From assembly GCA_002490665.1 (NCBI GenBank), contig DKUL01000051.1:1-51949 (forward strand): 51,949 bases of DNA, in the 5' to 3' direction. The notes under the pieces were generated by a model. The model worked only from the letters and a program-made list of their open reading frames with translations. It was not told the DNA's origin and did no database searches. Of this stretch, positions 32,099 to 41,037 are shown in pieces. The translations under genes and the position numbers were made by a program. The stretch's first letter is position 1, and every line of letters starts with the position of its first letter. The stretch is from Lachnospiraceae bacterium UBA7205 (GTDB taxonomy: Bacteria; Bacillota; Clostridia; Lachnospirales; Lachnospiraceae).

Positions 32099-33265
32099 CT
32101 AATCCCTTCCGTAAATATCCCTGGTGTAAATCTTGTCCGCTACATCGGCAAGCTCATCTGTCATACGGTTGGCAATAATGACATCAGACATTTCCTTAAA
32201 CGCATCAAAGTCGCGGATTACCCGCGAGCGGAAGAAGTTGTCCTCCTTCAGGCTTGGCTCATACACAACGACCTCAATTCCTTTTGCCTTGATACGCTTC
32301 ATAATGCCCTGTATGGAGGACTGGCGGAAATTGTCGGAATCGGTCTTCATGGTAAGCCTGTACACGCCTACTATCTTCGGCCTGCGTGCCAGTATCATAT
32401 CTGCAATATGGTCTTTTCTGGTCCGGTTGGCATCCACTATTGCCGTGATAATGTTATTGGGCACATCCTCATAGTTCGCCCGCAGCTGTTTCGTGTCCTT
32501 TGGCAGGCAATAACCGCCATAGCCAAACGACGGGTTGTTGTAATGGCTGCCGATTCTGGGGTCAAGCCCCACGCCTTCGATAATCTGCTTTGTGTTTAAC
32601 CCGCGCACCTCGGCGTATGTGTCCAGCTCATTGAAGTACGCCACACGCAGCGCCAGATAAGTATTGGCAAAAAGCTTAATCGCCTCCGCCTCCGTCACGT
32701 CCGTAAACAGTGTCGGAATATTCTCTTTTATTGCCCCCTGCTTGAGCAGGTCTGCAAACACCCTGGCACGCTCGGACTGTTCCCCCACAATAATCCTTGA
32801 CGGATAAAGGTTGTCGTATAGCGCTTTGCCTTCCCGCAGAAACTCGGGGGAGAAGATAATATTGTCAATGCCATATTTTTTCCTGATGGATTTCGTATAC
32901 CCTACCGGGACTGTCGATTTGATGACCATGACAGCATGCGGATTTACCTTCATGACAAGCTCTATCACCGTCTCTATCGAGCTTGTGTCAAAGTAGTTCT
33001 TATCCGGGTCATAGTTGGTCGGTGTCGCAATGATTATATAGTCCGCATCCCGGTATGCATCTGCACCGTCCGTTGTCGCCCGCAGGTTCAATTCTTTTGA
33101 CGACAGGTATTCCTCAATTTCCTTGTCGATGATGGGTGACTTCCTGTTGTTAATCATGTCTGCCTTTTCCTGAAAGACATCCACTGCCGCCACCTCGTTG
33201 TTCTGCGCAAGCAATATGGCATTGGAAAGCCCCACATACCCGATACCCGCTACTGCAATTTTCAT
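32099..33265 (-). CDS. ugd: UDP-glucose 6-dehydrogenase
   Basis: 388 residues, normal for UGD. NAD-binding MKIAVAGIGYVGLSNAILLA, STVPVGYT, SPEFLREGKA and the catalytic cysteine in FGYGGYCLPKDTKQL are all present. It oxidises UDP-glucose to UDP-glucuronate, a precursor for capsule or wall polysaccharides. It is the last gene of the run starting with the cyclase, 18 bases after the Ig-like surface protein gene, which hints that this operon modifies the cell surface. Confidence 0.95.
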   Translation of the reverse strand: MKIAVAGIGYVGLSNAILLAQNNEVAAVDVFQEKADMINNRKSPIIDKEIEEYLSSKELNLRATTDGADAYRDADYIIIATPTNYDPDKNYFDTSSIETVIELVMKVNPHAVMVIKSTVPVGYTKSIRKKYGIDNIIFSPEFLREGKALYDNLYPSRIIVGEQSERARVFADLLKQGAIKENIPTLFTDVTEAEAIKLFANTYLALRVAYFNELDTYAEVRGLNTKQIIEGVGLDPRIGSHYNNPSFGYGGYCLPKDTKQLRANYEDVPNNIITAIVDANRTRKDHIADMILARRPKIVGVYRLTMKTDSDNFRQSSIQGIMKRIKAKGIEVVVYEPSLKEDNFFRSRVIRDFDAFKEMSDVIIANRMTDELADVADKIYTRDIYGRD

Positions 33266-33283
33266 GTCATTCCTCCTGTTTTC

Positions 33284-35485
33284 TTATTTCTTTTTAAAAT
33301 CATATGTGCCGCTGTTTTTCACATAGAATGTTCCGCCGCCCTGATAAACCGTGCTGTCCCCGGCAACGCTCCACTTTCCGCTGCCAAGCCTGTAAATCCT
33401 TGCGCGTCGCAGATTCTTCTTTCCGCTGGTGGTAATTCCGTCCCGAACCCACGTTTCCCATACTTCCACCGTATATTTTGTCTGATTGCCTGCCATATCT
33501 TCCGCAGCAATCACATACGCGTTATCCGATGGCTTGAGCGTAAACTCCGCACGATTGTCGATTACTGCTACTGCCGCACCGTTTACCGTAACGGAACGAA
33601 GATTTTCATCCGTTATTATTACAGTCTGGTCACCATAATAGCTTTCGCCATCCGACACGCCACTGATAACTGGTGCTGTCCCATCAGGTTCCACGCGCGC
33701 CAGAATTTCAAAATCTGAAACTTTAATGACTTCCTGATACAGCTGCGTTGCCGCAAACACTGCCTTAGCGGTATATTTGCCCGCCTTGTCCGGTACTGTT
33801 GTCGTATAGGTACTGTCGTCCGCGCCCGCTTTCTTGTAATAATATGTTATGTGGTCAACGCCGTTTGTCTCGGAGCTTACCAAGGGGGCAGGCATTTCGT
33901 CGCCCTCATACCATCCGGGCTGGGTAAACTCCGCAGTACCCTCCTGCAAAACCGGCGGCGTCCCCGCATCCTTTACCCACACGATACATTCTATCCAGTT
34001 GCCTGCCATATCATCCGCCTTAATGATATAAGGCTGTTCGGACGGCTTGAGTACAAATTTTACCTGATTGTCCGCAATTGTCTGCAACACATCATTGACT
34101 GTAACCTTGAGGAGAAACGCGTCCGTAACAATCACCTCGGTATCACCATAATATGTCCCGCCATTCTGCACGCCGGTGATTACGGGATCTGTTTCGTCAA
34201 TCAGGAACTGCAGTGCTTCCGCAGGATATTCCGTTCCGTCTGCTTTCTTCACATAAAGCGTCACACTCCCGCTCTGTGTAACCGTAACGGCATCCGTCCA
34301 TGCGTCCGCCGCCGACAGCCGGAGCTGATAGCCGTCCTTTGCGCGTATGGTCACTGCCCCTGTATACCATCCCTCATTCCCCTTCGAACCCAGAATCTCG
34401 TATTGGGCTTCCTCCGTTGCGGTGAGGATGCATGCCTGAAGTTTTGCATTTTTTACATCAAAATCCCGCCCGACCGACGCTATTCCGTTGGCCGGGTTCG
34501 TCCATATTTCACTTGCACTGTTCAACTTGCATTCGGAATCTTTATAGACAAGCTTCCATTCGTCCGCCTCCACATCAGGGAATGCCACCTTGGAAGGGTC
34601 GCTGTAATTCTCGGCATTGACGGTGACCGTTAAGCCCGTATTCTGTCCCTGCGCATCATATACGGGTACCGGATAGTCGACACAACCCCAGACAGGCTCC
34701 AATATCGCCTTATGAATCGTAATCACCGGCTCCGCCGATGTTCCTGTATCAAGATAGGAGCAAATTTGGAAATTTTCCATTGTAGCAATATTTCCCAAAG
34801 CGGTTGCCCCTGCATTTGCATAGACTGCTATCGGAATGCCGTCATAACGCACGCTCCATAAATTCCATTCGGACAATCTGTAAAATCTTGCATCGCCCTC
34901 CCTGCCATCCAGGATTTTCTTCACAATGGCACCCGACTGCGCAGGCATATTCTCGGAATCAGGAACAACCCCGCTGTCCAAAAACTCCAGCCGCGCAAGG
35001 ACGTCACTGGGATCTTCATCCAGCACCTCGCTCAATGGCTTTATCGGCTGCGTTCCGGCATATACATGGAACTGCTTCTGCTCGGGTGTCAGGTCGTCAT
35101 ATGGGTCACTTACCGGATCCCCGGTGGAAGCGACCTGCACGCCCTCGACACCAGAATAGTCCATAATCTCTAATTCTGCCGCTTTCAAAACCAGCCCTTC
35201 CTCTGTCGGCTGTTCCTCTGCTGGCTGAGTTTCCGCGACAGACAAATCTGCCGCCTCCTGTTCTGCTGCCGTTTCTTCGATTCCCGGCTGTTCCTCGGCA
35301 GTTTCCATATCCGCCCCCGACATGGTCTGTGGCTGTTCAGGTTCCGGCTCTGTCTGCGTTTCCTGTACAGCCGGCGATTCCTGCGGCAGCTCGTCTGCCC
35401 ATACCGGGCTTGCCGATGCAGTCACCATGGCAAACACCATCATCAATGATAGTAGTCCTTTTATTCTCCTACGCATTGATTTCAC
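33284..35485 (-). CDS. Secreted Ig-like repeat surface protein
   Basis: 733 residues. A signal peptide (about 1-30, LLSLMMVFAMVTASASPVWA) is followed by a 90-residue Glu/Gln/Pro/Thr-rich stretch. Several beta-sandwich modules come next. Two are clear paralogues: about 430-515 and 598-685, sharing (D)PVI-GV---YYGD--VI-TD-L--VTVN and FTLKPS-Y-I-A-DMAGN. An N-terminal 200-residue module (about 130-330) is unassigned. The end (KWSVAGDSTVYQGGGTFYVK) is a distinct small beta domain seen in clostridial surface proteins. No LPxTG motif or transmembrane anchor is seen, so attachment is unclear. It lies between the FecR and ugd genes in one transcript. Confidence 0.8.
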   Translation of the reverse strand: MKSMRRRIKGLLSLMMVFAMVTASASPVWADELPQESPAVQETQTEPEPEQPQTMSGADMETAEEQPGIEETAAEQEAADLSVAETQPAEEQPTEEGLVLKAAELEIMDYSGVEGVQVASTGDPVSDPYDDLTPEQKQFHVYAGTQPIKPLSEVLDEDPSDVLARLEFLDSGVVPDSENMPAQSGAIVKKILDGREGDARFYRLSEWNLWSVRYDGIPIAVYANAGATALGNIATMENFQICSYLDTGTSAEPVITIHKAILEPVWGCVDYPVPVYDAQGQNTGLTVTVNAENYSDPSKVAFPDVEADEWKLVYKDSECKLNSASEIWTNPANGIASVGRDFDVKNAKLQACILTATEEAQYEILGSKGNEGWYTGAVTIRAKDGYQLRLSAADAWTDAVTVTQSGSVTLYVKKADGTEYPAEALQFLIDETDPVITGVQNGGTYYGDTEVIVTDAFLLKVTVNDVLQTIADNQVKFVLKPSEQPYIIKADDMAGNWIECIVWVKDAGTPPVLQEGTAEFTQPGWYEGDEMPAPLVSSETNGVDHITYYYKKAGADDSTYTTTVPDKAGKYTAKAVFAATQLYQEVIKVSDFEILARVEPDGTAPVISGVSDGESYYGDQTVIITDENLRSVTVNGAAVAVIDNRAEFTLKPSDNAYVIAAEDMAGNQTKYTVEVWETWVRDGITTSGKKNLRRARIYRLGSGKWSVAGDSTVYQGGGTFYVKNSGTYDFKKK

Positions 35486-35519
35486 TCCTCTCTTTTCTTT
35501 CCATACCGTACATTCTCAA

Positions 35520-36767
35520 TTACTTTTCAATCCACTGAACAGTCAGGTTTTTATTTACTTTCTTTGAGAAGTCATAATCCCACGTACCATTTTCTGTCGG
35601 ACTCAGTTTCGGCTCTGTCGCTTTCTCTCCCTTTTTCACCTTCTGCGTTCCGAATGTGCTTCCATTGTAACGGAATGTCACCGTATAATACTGTGTTTTC
35701 TTTTTGCCTCCGTCCTCTGGCTCTCCTCCGGAAGACGAACCTTTATCCGGCTCGGATGCCTGCGGCTGAGACTGGGGCTGTGTCTTTGGCGGCTGCGCTT
35801 CTTCCTGCGGCTTTGTTTCCGGCTGCGTTTCTTCCTGCCGTGTTTCTTCCTGCTCTTCTAATCCCTGCTCAGGCTCCTGCACTGCTTCCTCCTGTTTTTC
35901 GGACGGCTGCTGTCGCGGAGCATTTTCTGATTCCTTTGGCTGTGTCTCTGGTGAATCTTGCGCCTGCTCCTGTTCGTCCGCTTCCGGCTCCTCTTCCGCA
36001 TTCTGCTGCTCTTGTTCCCCTGTTTCCTCTATTTTCACTATTTCCTGTGTACTGTCATCCCTATCAATGTCCACAATATCCAGCTCTTTTATGTACGCCT
36101 GCATCACCGGCGGAAGGCTCTCATAATCAATATCTGCCGGTTCTCCCAAGTCGGCAGCGGACGTTGCCGTCCCTCCCACATGCAGTTCCTGTCCGGCTTC
36201 CACCATGACTTCCTCATCAGAGACCGTCCCATCAGGCTTTACCGTCCTCACACTGACCGTCCCCTCAAATACTGACAGCCTCGTATCGTCATCCCCGCTC
36301 TCATTTTTTGCGGTCTCCACACGGAATATTGTTCCACGCACCGCCATGATAGAGTTTGGGGTATTGACCTCATAGGAGGCATTTTGTCCGAGCTTATTCT
36401 GAATTTCACTCGTAACCGAACCCTGTTCCAAGTCTATGTATGTTTTTGCATTCTCGCCGTCTCCCTCGGCGACAATGTTCATCCGTGTATCCTGCTCTGC
36501 CAGAAGGTACTTGTCATCGTCAAGCTTTAAGCGCAGGCTGCTCTCCGATGCCACTGCCACACTGTCCCCCGACTGCAGCATCAGGTTTTCATACGCTTCC
36601 ATTTCCCCGACAGATGCTCTTGTAATCGTCGCGTTCCCTTCAACCTGATACACCATAATGGAGCGGTAGGCTTCGTCCTTTCCTCCCGTCAGCGCCACGA
36701 AGCCCGCTGCGGCAGCCACAACGATTGCCAAAACTGCACCAATCACAATTCCTGCTTTCTTTGACAT
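35520..36767 (-). CDS. FecR-domain membrane protein with InlB-type repeat
   Basis: 415 residues. One N-terminal transmembrane helix (about 5-27) precedes an extracellular FecR domain (about 42-190: YQVEGNATITRASVGEMEAY, SIMAVRGTIFRVET, VEAGQELHVGG). A Glu/Gln/Pro-rich spacer (about 230-345) and a 58-residue C-terminal domain of the Listeria-Bacteroides/InlB B-repeat kind (YYTVTFRYNGSTFGTQKVKK) follow. FecR domains transmit outside signals in TonB-sigma systems, but here there is no sigma factor; in Gram-positives they occur next to cyclase or phosphodiesterase genes. It follows the HD-GYP gene by 20 bases. Confidence 0.87.
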   Translation of the reverse strand: MSKKAGIVIGAVLAIVVAAAAGFVALTGGKDEAYRSIMVYQVEGNATITRASVGEMEAYENLMLQSGDSVAVASESSLRLKLDDDKYLLAEQDTRMNIVAEGDGENAKTYIDLEQGSVTSEIQNKLGQNASYEVNTPNSIMAVRGTIFRVETAKNESGDDDTRLSVFEGTVSVRTVKPDGTVSDEEVMVEAGQELHVGGTATSAADLGEPADIDYESLPPVMQAYIKELDIVDIDRDDSTQEIVKIEETGEQEQQNAEEEPEADEQEQAQDSPETQPKESENAPRQQPSEKQEEAVQEPEQGLEEQEETRQEETQPETKPQEEAQPPKTQPQSQPQASEPDKGSSSGGEPEDGGKKKTQYYTVTFRYNGSTFGTQKVKKGEKATEPKLSPTENGTWDYDFSKKVNKNLTVQWIEK

Positions 36768-36787
36768 TTTTCACGACTCCTTTCCTT

Positions 36788-38278
36788 TTATTCTCTCTCT
36801 CGAATCGCTGCCGCCAGATAATCCACCAGACGGCAGTCCAGCTTTCCCTCATCCGCCATGTCCTTTAAAATGCCCAATGCCTTTTCCTGTGAAACCGGTT
36901 TCTTGTAGGGGCGGTCCCTTGCCGTAAGCGCGTCATACACATCCGCCACTGTAATCATCCGGGTCTCCAGCGCCAAATCTTCGCCTTTCAGGTGCCTCGG
37001 ATAGCCGGAACCGTCCAACAGCTCATGATGGGATGATGCCCACTTTGGTATCTCTTCATAATTCTTATTGAACCATACCTTGCTTAATATCTTTTCCGTC
37101 ATAACCACATGGTATTCCATCTGCCTGCGGTCATCCTCTGTCAGTGTTCCCCTTCGGATACTCAGGCGCTCCCGCTCCCGTTCTGTCAGGTACGAAAGCA
37201 CTTCGCCCGACTCATGTACATAGCTGTGTCCTGCAAGTTCCTGTACACGGTCGAAATCCGCATCATCAAGAACACCCTTACCGTCTATCCTGTGAATAAA
37301 ATCCATGCTCTCTTGCAGATAAGCAATGTACTGCTTGTATTCCTCCCCGTCAATCCTGCCCTTCATGTGGTCAATGGTATAGTACGCCTCCAGCAGCTGA
37401 AACCGTGTTTCCACAATCCCAAGCTCCCTGTCAAGCCGCGTTGCCCGGTTCATAATGGACAACGGCACCACCATTTTTCCAATGTCATGCAAAAGCGCCG
37501 CAAGCTCCAGCTTATCCTTGCGGTCCTCATCAAAATAGTCGTCACACATACCTGACCGATGCTGCTTGTTCATATACTCCGCAATCAGTCCGGCATACTC
37601 CGCAACCTTTCTCGTATGGGAACCGTTATATGGCGTGCGCTCATCAATTGCGGTTGACATCGCTTCCACAAACGAGCGTAATTGCTGTTTTACTTCCTGC
37701 ACATATTTTAAGTTGGTCATTTCAATCGCTGCCTGTGCGCCAAGGGAACGAATGATAATTTCGTACTCCGGGTCAAACGCAATGATGTTCCCTTCCTCGT
37801 CCATTGCGTTCAGCAGCTGCAGAACGCCAATCAGCTCATCCTCGTTGTTTTCAATCGGAATCACCAGCAGGGACTGCGTGTGGTAGCCGGTCAGCGCATC
37901 ATATTTTTTCGGTCCCGAAAAATCAAAACGAGTGTTATCATACACGTCAGGAATATTGATGATTTCCCGGTGCAGCGCGGCATACGAGCATACGTTGCGC
38001 TCTGTCATCGGAACAGGCGGCATGTCGTCGATTGGCTGTCCATCCTCACCGCGGCTGATATGCTGGGACAGCGTTTTCATAATCTGAAAATGCAGCTTTC
38101 CCTCCTCAAAAAGATACAGCGTACTTGCATCACAATGGGTGATGTCCATTCCATTTTCCAGGATGGACGCCAGTAAATGCTCCCTGTTTTTTTCCGTAGA
38201 CAGCTTGATTCCAATATTCAGTATTTTCTTTAACTCCGCATTTGTCGGTTTTTCTTTTTCCTCTGTCATCGTCCACAT
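36788..38278 (-). CDS. GAF-HD-GYP cyclic-nucleotide phosphodiesterase
   Basis: 496 residues. A GAF domain (about 20-185: REHLLASILENGMDITHCDA) is followed by an HD-GYP domain (about 200-490) with LHDIGKMVVP and the signature HHELLDGSGYPRHLKGEDLA and ADVYDALTARDRPYK. HD-GYP enzymes hydrolyse cyclic-di-GMP (some cGAMP). A 130-residue stretch between HDIGK and HHELLDG is longer than in compact HD-GYP proteins. There is no membrane segment, so it is cytoplasmic. The ATG at 38278 has only a poor AAAGG site; ATG 38269 is an alternative. It lies 7 bases after the isomerase gene. Confidence 0.9.
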   Translation of the reverse strand: MWTMTEEKEKPTNAELKKILNIGIKLSTEKNREHLLASILENGMDITHCDASTLYLFEEGKLHFQIMKTLSQHISRGEDGQPIDDMPPVPMTERNVCSYAALHREIINIPDVYDNTRFDFSGPKKYDALTGYHTQSLLVIPIENNEDELIGVLQLLNAMDEEGNIIAFDPEYEIIIRSLGAQAAIEMTNLKYVQEVKQQLRSFVEAMSTAIDERTPYNGSHTRKVAEYAGLIAEYMNKQHRSGMCDDYFDEDRKDKLELAALLHDIGKMVVPLSIMNRATRLDRELGIVETRFQLLEAYYTIDHMKGRIDGEEYKQYIAYLQESMDFIHRIDGKGVLDDADFDRVQELAGHSYVHESGEVLSYLTERERERLSIRRGTLTEDDRRQMEYHVVMTEKILSKVWFNKNYEEIPKWASSHHELLDGSGYPRHLKGEDLALETRMITVADVYDALTARDRPYKKPVSQEKALGILKDMADEGKLDCRLVDYLAAAIRERE

Positions 38279-38285
38279 AAATATT

Positions 38286-39077
38286 TCATGCCTTTCCGTA
38301 AGGATACAAATTATTGTTTTTCAGATATTCCATAGAACGCCTCTGCCGTCCTAAATCTTTCATCTCAATCAGGACGCTCGTCTCCACCTGGAATCTGCGC
38401 ATCTGTCTGTCAAACGCCTGCCAGTCAATCCTGCCAGTACCAAGCTCCTGATGCAAGTCATTCGTCTTATCATTGTCATTGATGTGCATATGGCGGATAT
38501 AAGGCGCCAGTGCCTCCACCCACTGTTCTCCTGCAATACCTGTAACCGACGCATGCGCATAGTCTAAACAGACACCAAAACGTGGTTCATGCGCCATCCG
38601 TTTTGCAAGCCGCGCCAAAATATCCGGCGCTTCATCGAACATATTTTCCATATATATCTGTTGTTCCGGGTACGCCTGCAATAATCCTCCGAAAAACGCC
38701 TCGTTGGTGTTCAGCCAGTTTTCGATATACCGTTCGTCTCGGAACCCAGACAGCCTTCCCGTGTGGAACACCACCCCCCGCAGTCCCATATCGCGCGCAA
38801 TATCCATGGACTGGCGGATCCTGTGACCAGATACCTGCCGTATCATCGAATCCTCACTGTGAATGGTTATGTCCAAAAATGCACCGTGCATCGTATCCCG
38901 CGAACGGTCGCGCGGTTGTTTTATATAAAATGAAACCAGTTCATCAATCCTCTTTTTGTCATCCAGTACTGCCGGATGAAAGAAATCATTATACTCAAAG
39001 ACAGCATGGTATTCCTCTGCCAGCTCCAGCGTCTCCTCTATCCGTTTTCTGTCCGGAATGATATGTAACTGCCGCAT
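38286..39077 (-). CDS. Sugar phosphate isomerase/epimerase-like TIM-barrel protein
   Basis: 263 residues from ATG 39077 (GAGGAG about 15 bases upstream; a longer frame begins with TTG at 39101 and overlaps the cyclase stop). The xylose-isomerase-like (AP endonuclease 2) fold is suggested by VVFHTGRLS, YMENMF, GVCLDYAHAS and RHMHINDND, with Glu/Asp/His metal ligands. The family includes epimerases, isomerases and endonuclease IV, so the substrate is unknown. It lies between the cyclase and HD-GYP genes, and may use a sugar or a nucleotide-like ligand. Confidence 0.78.
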   Translation of the reverse strand: MRQLHIIPDRKRIEETLELAEEYHAVFEYNDFFHPAVLDDKKRIDELVSFYIKQPRDRSRDTMHGAFLDITIHSEDSMIRQVSGHRIRQSMDIARDMGLRGVVFHTGRLSGFRDERYIENWLNTNEAFFGGLLQAYPEQQIYMENMFDEAPDILARLAKRMAHEPRFGVCLDYAHASVTGIAGEQWVEALAPYIRHMHINDNDKTNDLHQELGTGRIDWQAFDRQMRRFQVETSVLIEMKDLGRQRRSMEYLKNNNLYPYGKA

Positions 39078-39097
39078 ATCTACAAATCCTACTCCTC

Positions 39098-40903
39098 TCA
39101 AACACTTTTTATAGCATCCAGCTGATATACAAAAACGCCCTGCGATTTGCCTTTCAGCGGAATTTCTCCAATCGGCGTGGCATCCACCCGGTCTTTTACC
39201 GCGTCATAAACTTCCCTGCTGATTAAAATCTGCCCCCGCTTCGCATTGCTCTCCAGACGCGCCGCCGTGTTAACGGTATCGCCGATTGCGGTATAGTCCA
39301 TACGGAAATCACAGCCGATATTGCCGACGACGGCGTTGCCGCAGTTGACGCCGATTCCAAAGCCCACGCTTTTTCCAAAGCGCTGTTCAAATTTTTCGGC
39401 GATGGCATCCGCCCCCGCTTTCATGTCACACGCTGTACAGACTGCCTTATAGATATAGTCATCCAAATCAAACGGCGCATTGAACACAGCCATTGTGGCG
39501 TCCCCCACAAATTTGTCCAGTGTTCCGCCGTTCTGAAAAATCGAATTTGTCGTCAGGCTCAGATACTCGTTTAAAATTTCCACGACTTCTTCCGGCTTCA
39601 GGCTCTCCGACATCGTCGTAAACCCGCGGATGTCCACAAACAGGCATGCAATATGACGGTTCTCTCCACCAAGCACCAGCTCAAAATCCTTATCCCTGCT
39701 GATTTTATCCACAACCTGCGGCGCGACATACTGCTTAAACACATTTACAACCTTCTGCCGCCGCATAATTTCCTGTACATAGCCATAAATCAAATGCACC
39801 GCGTATATCATGAAGAACGCGGCAGGAAGTAAAATAACAGGCGTTACAAATCCCTGCGCATACATCACCCTTGCAAAAACCGGTCCGGCTGCCGCCGCCG
39901 CAAAAACCATCAAAACAGTTGCCGGAACAATCTTCATCCGCCGGATTACCAGATAAAACACTGCCGCCAATGCTGCTGCCAGTACGGCATAAATTCCTGT
40001 CGGAAACTGCTGCTGTGTCCTGCCCTCCAAAAGCGCCTCCACGATATTTGCCTGGATTTCCACTCCGTACATCTGCGTTCCATGAGAAATTGCCGGCATG
40101 TAGGAATCCTGCATTCCTGCCGCATACGCACCCACAAACACAATGCCGTCCGCAAAAATAGCCGGATTGACTGTCCCATCTAATACATCCGCCATGGAAA
40201 TCGTGCTATAGCATCCTGTTTTCCCCGAATAGGAAAACAAATACTGGTTATTTTCATCCAGCTTCGGCCATTCTGCCGCTGCGCCGCGTCCCTCCTGGTA
40301 AATCCGATATACCTGGGAGGCAAGGCTGTAACTGCGCTGCCCCTGCTCGTCTATGTATGCCATTGCGCGGCGCACATAACCATCCGTGCCAACCAGGGTG
40401 TTGGCATATCCCTGCCTGGTGGCTTCCCGCAGCGCCTCATACGGCATAATCACGCCGTCCACATGATACTTGTCAAAAGTTATCCTGCCAATCCGGTCAT
40501 ACTCTGGCTGCTCCTTAAAGCGATAGGACATCGCCGTCACAATATTTCCTGCCGCGCGGCAGGCATCGGCAAACGCCGCATCGCCCTGCGCATCGCCCTT
40601 CTCACTGAAAATCACGTCGAACGCAATCACTGCCGGCCTTGTCTGCGCATCCTGATTCAAAATCCGCACCAGATCTGCCGAAAGCTGCCTGCTCCATGAC
40701 ATAATTGAACCGTACTGTCCAAGTGTCTTGTCGTCAATTGCAATTATATAAATATTTTTACTGGCAACGGACGCGCGCTGGCACAATGCATCCGATACCA
40801 TGACATCTATGGAATATCCCACCCGCGCAAGGCCAAGCAGTCCCGTCACCGCAGCAATCAGGAGTGCAGTCAGCGCCACGCGCAGCTTTTGTTTCTTTGC
40901 CAC
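39098..40903 (-). CDS. CHASE2-domain class III adenylate/guanylate cyclase
   Basis: 601 residues with GTG start. The order is an N-terminal helix (about 7-28), a CHASE2 extracellular sensor (about 30-300: IYIIAIDDKTLGQYGSIMSW), three transmembrane helices (about 303-372) and a class III cyclase catalytic domain (about 415-590). Metal aspartates are in FVDIRGFTTM and GDATMAVFNAP; the LDKFVGDAT lysine and YTAIGDTVNTAARLES pattern suggest ATP as substrate, but cGMP formation is not excluded. It makes a cyclic nucleotide in response to an outside signal. First gene of a six-gene transcript with TATAAT at 40983-40988. Confidence 0.9.
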   Translation of the reverse strand: MAKKQKLRVALTALLIAAVTGLLGLARVGYSIDVMVSDALCQRASVASKNIYIIAIDDKTLGQYGSIMSWSRQLSADLVRILNQDAQTRPAVIAFDVIFSEKGDAQGDAAFADACRAAGNIVTAMSYRFKEQPEYDRIGRITFDKYHVDGVIMPYEALREATRQGYANTLVGTDGYVRRAMAYIDEQGQRSYSLASQVYRIYQEGRGAAAEWPKLDENNQYLFSYSGKTGCYSTISMADVLDGTVNPAIFADGIVFVGAYAAGMQDSYMPAISHGTQMYGVEIQANIVEALLEGRTQQQFPTGIYAVLAAALAAVFYLVIRRMKIVPATVLMVFAAAAAGPVFARVMYAQGFVTPVILLPAAFFMIYAVHLIYGYVQEIMRRQKVVNVFKQYVAPQVVDKISRDKDFELVLGGENRHIACLFVDIRGFTTMSESLKPEEVVEILNEYLSLTTNSIFQNGGTLDKFVGDATMAVFNAPFDLDDYIYKAVCTACDMKAGADAIAEKFEQRFGKSVGFGIGVNCGNAVVGNIGCDFRMDYTAIGDTVNTAARLESNAKRGQILISREVYDAVKDRVDATPIGEIPLKGKSQGVFVYQLDAIKSV

Positions 40904-40982
40904 CTGTCATCAAGTTCCTTTCCGGATTTCGTTTTTCACTGGAAAACCATTCCATGTAAAAAATTACATATTCTCACTATTC

Positions 40983-40988
40983 ATTATA
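40983..40988 (-). promoter_or_regulatory. -10 element of the cyclase operon
   Basis: A minus-strand TATAAT is 79 bases before the cyclase GTG. The -35 region (TTTCCT or TTCCTT) is weak, so an activator may be used. Confidence 0.45.
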
Positions 40989-41037
40989 TCGTACTGTTTG
41001 TGAAAAGGAAATAGCTATAATGCTTTTTTATAAAATC

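Noticed and set aside
32099..33265. Possible capsule gene cluster around ugd
   Set aside because: No flippase, polymerase or glycosyltransferase gene is next to ugd; it sits at the end of the signalling operon instead.
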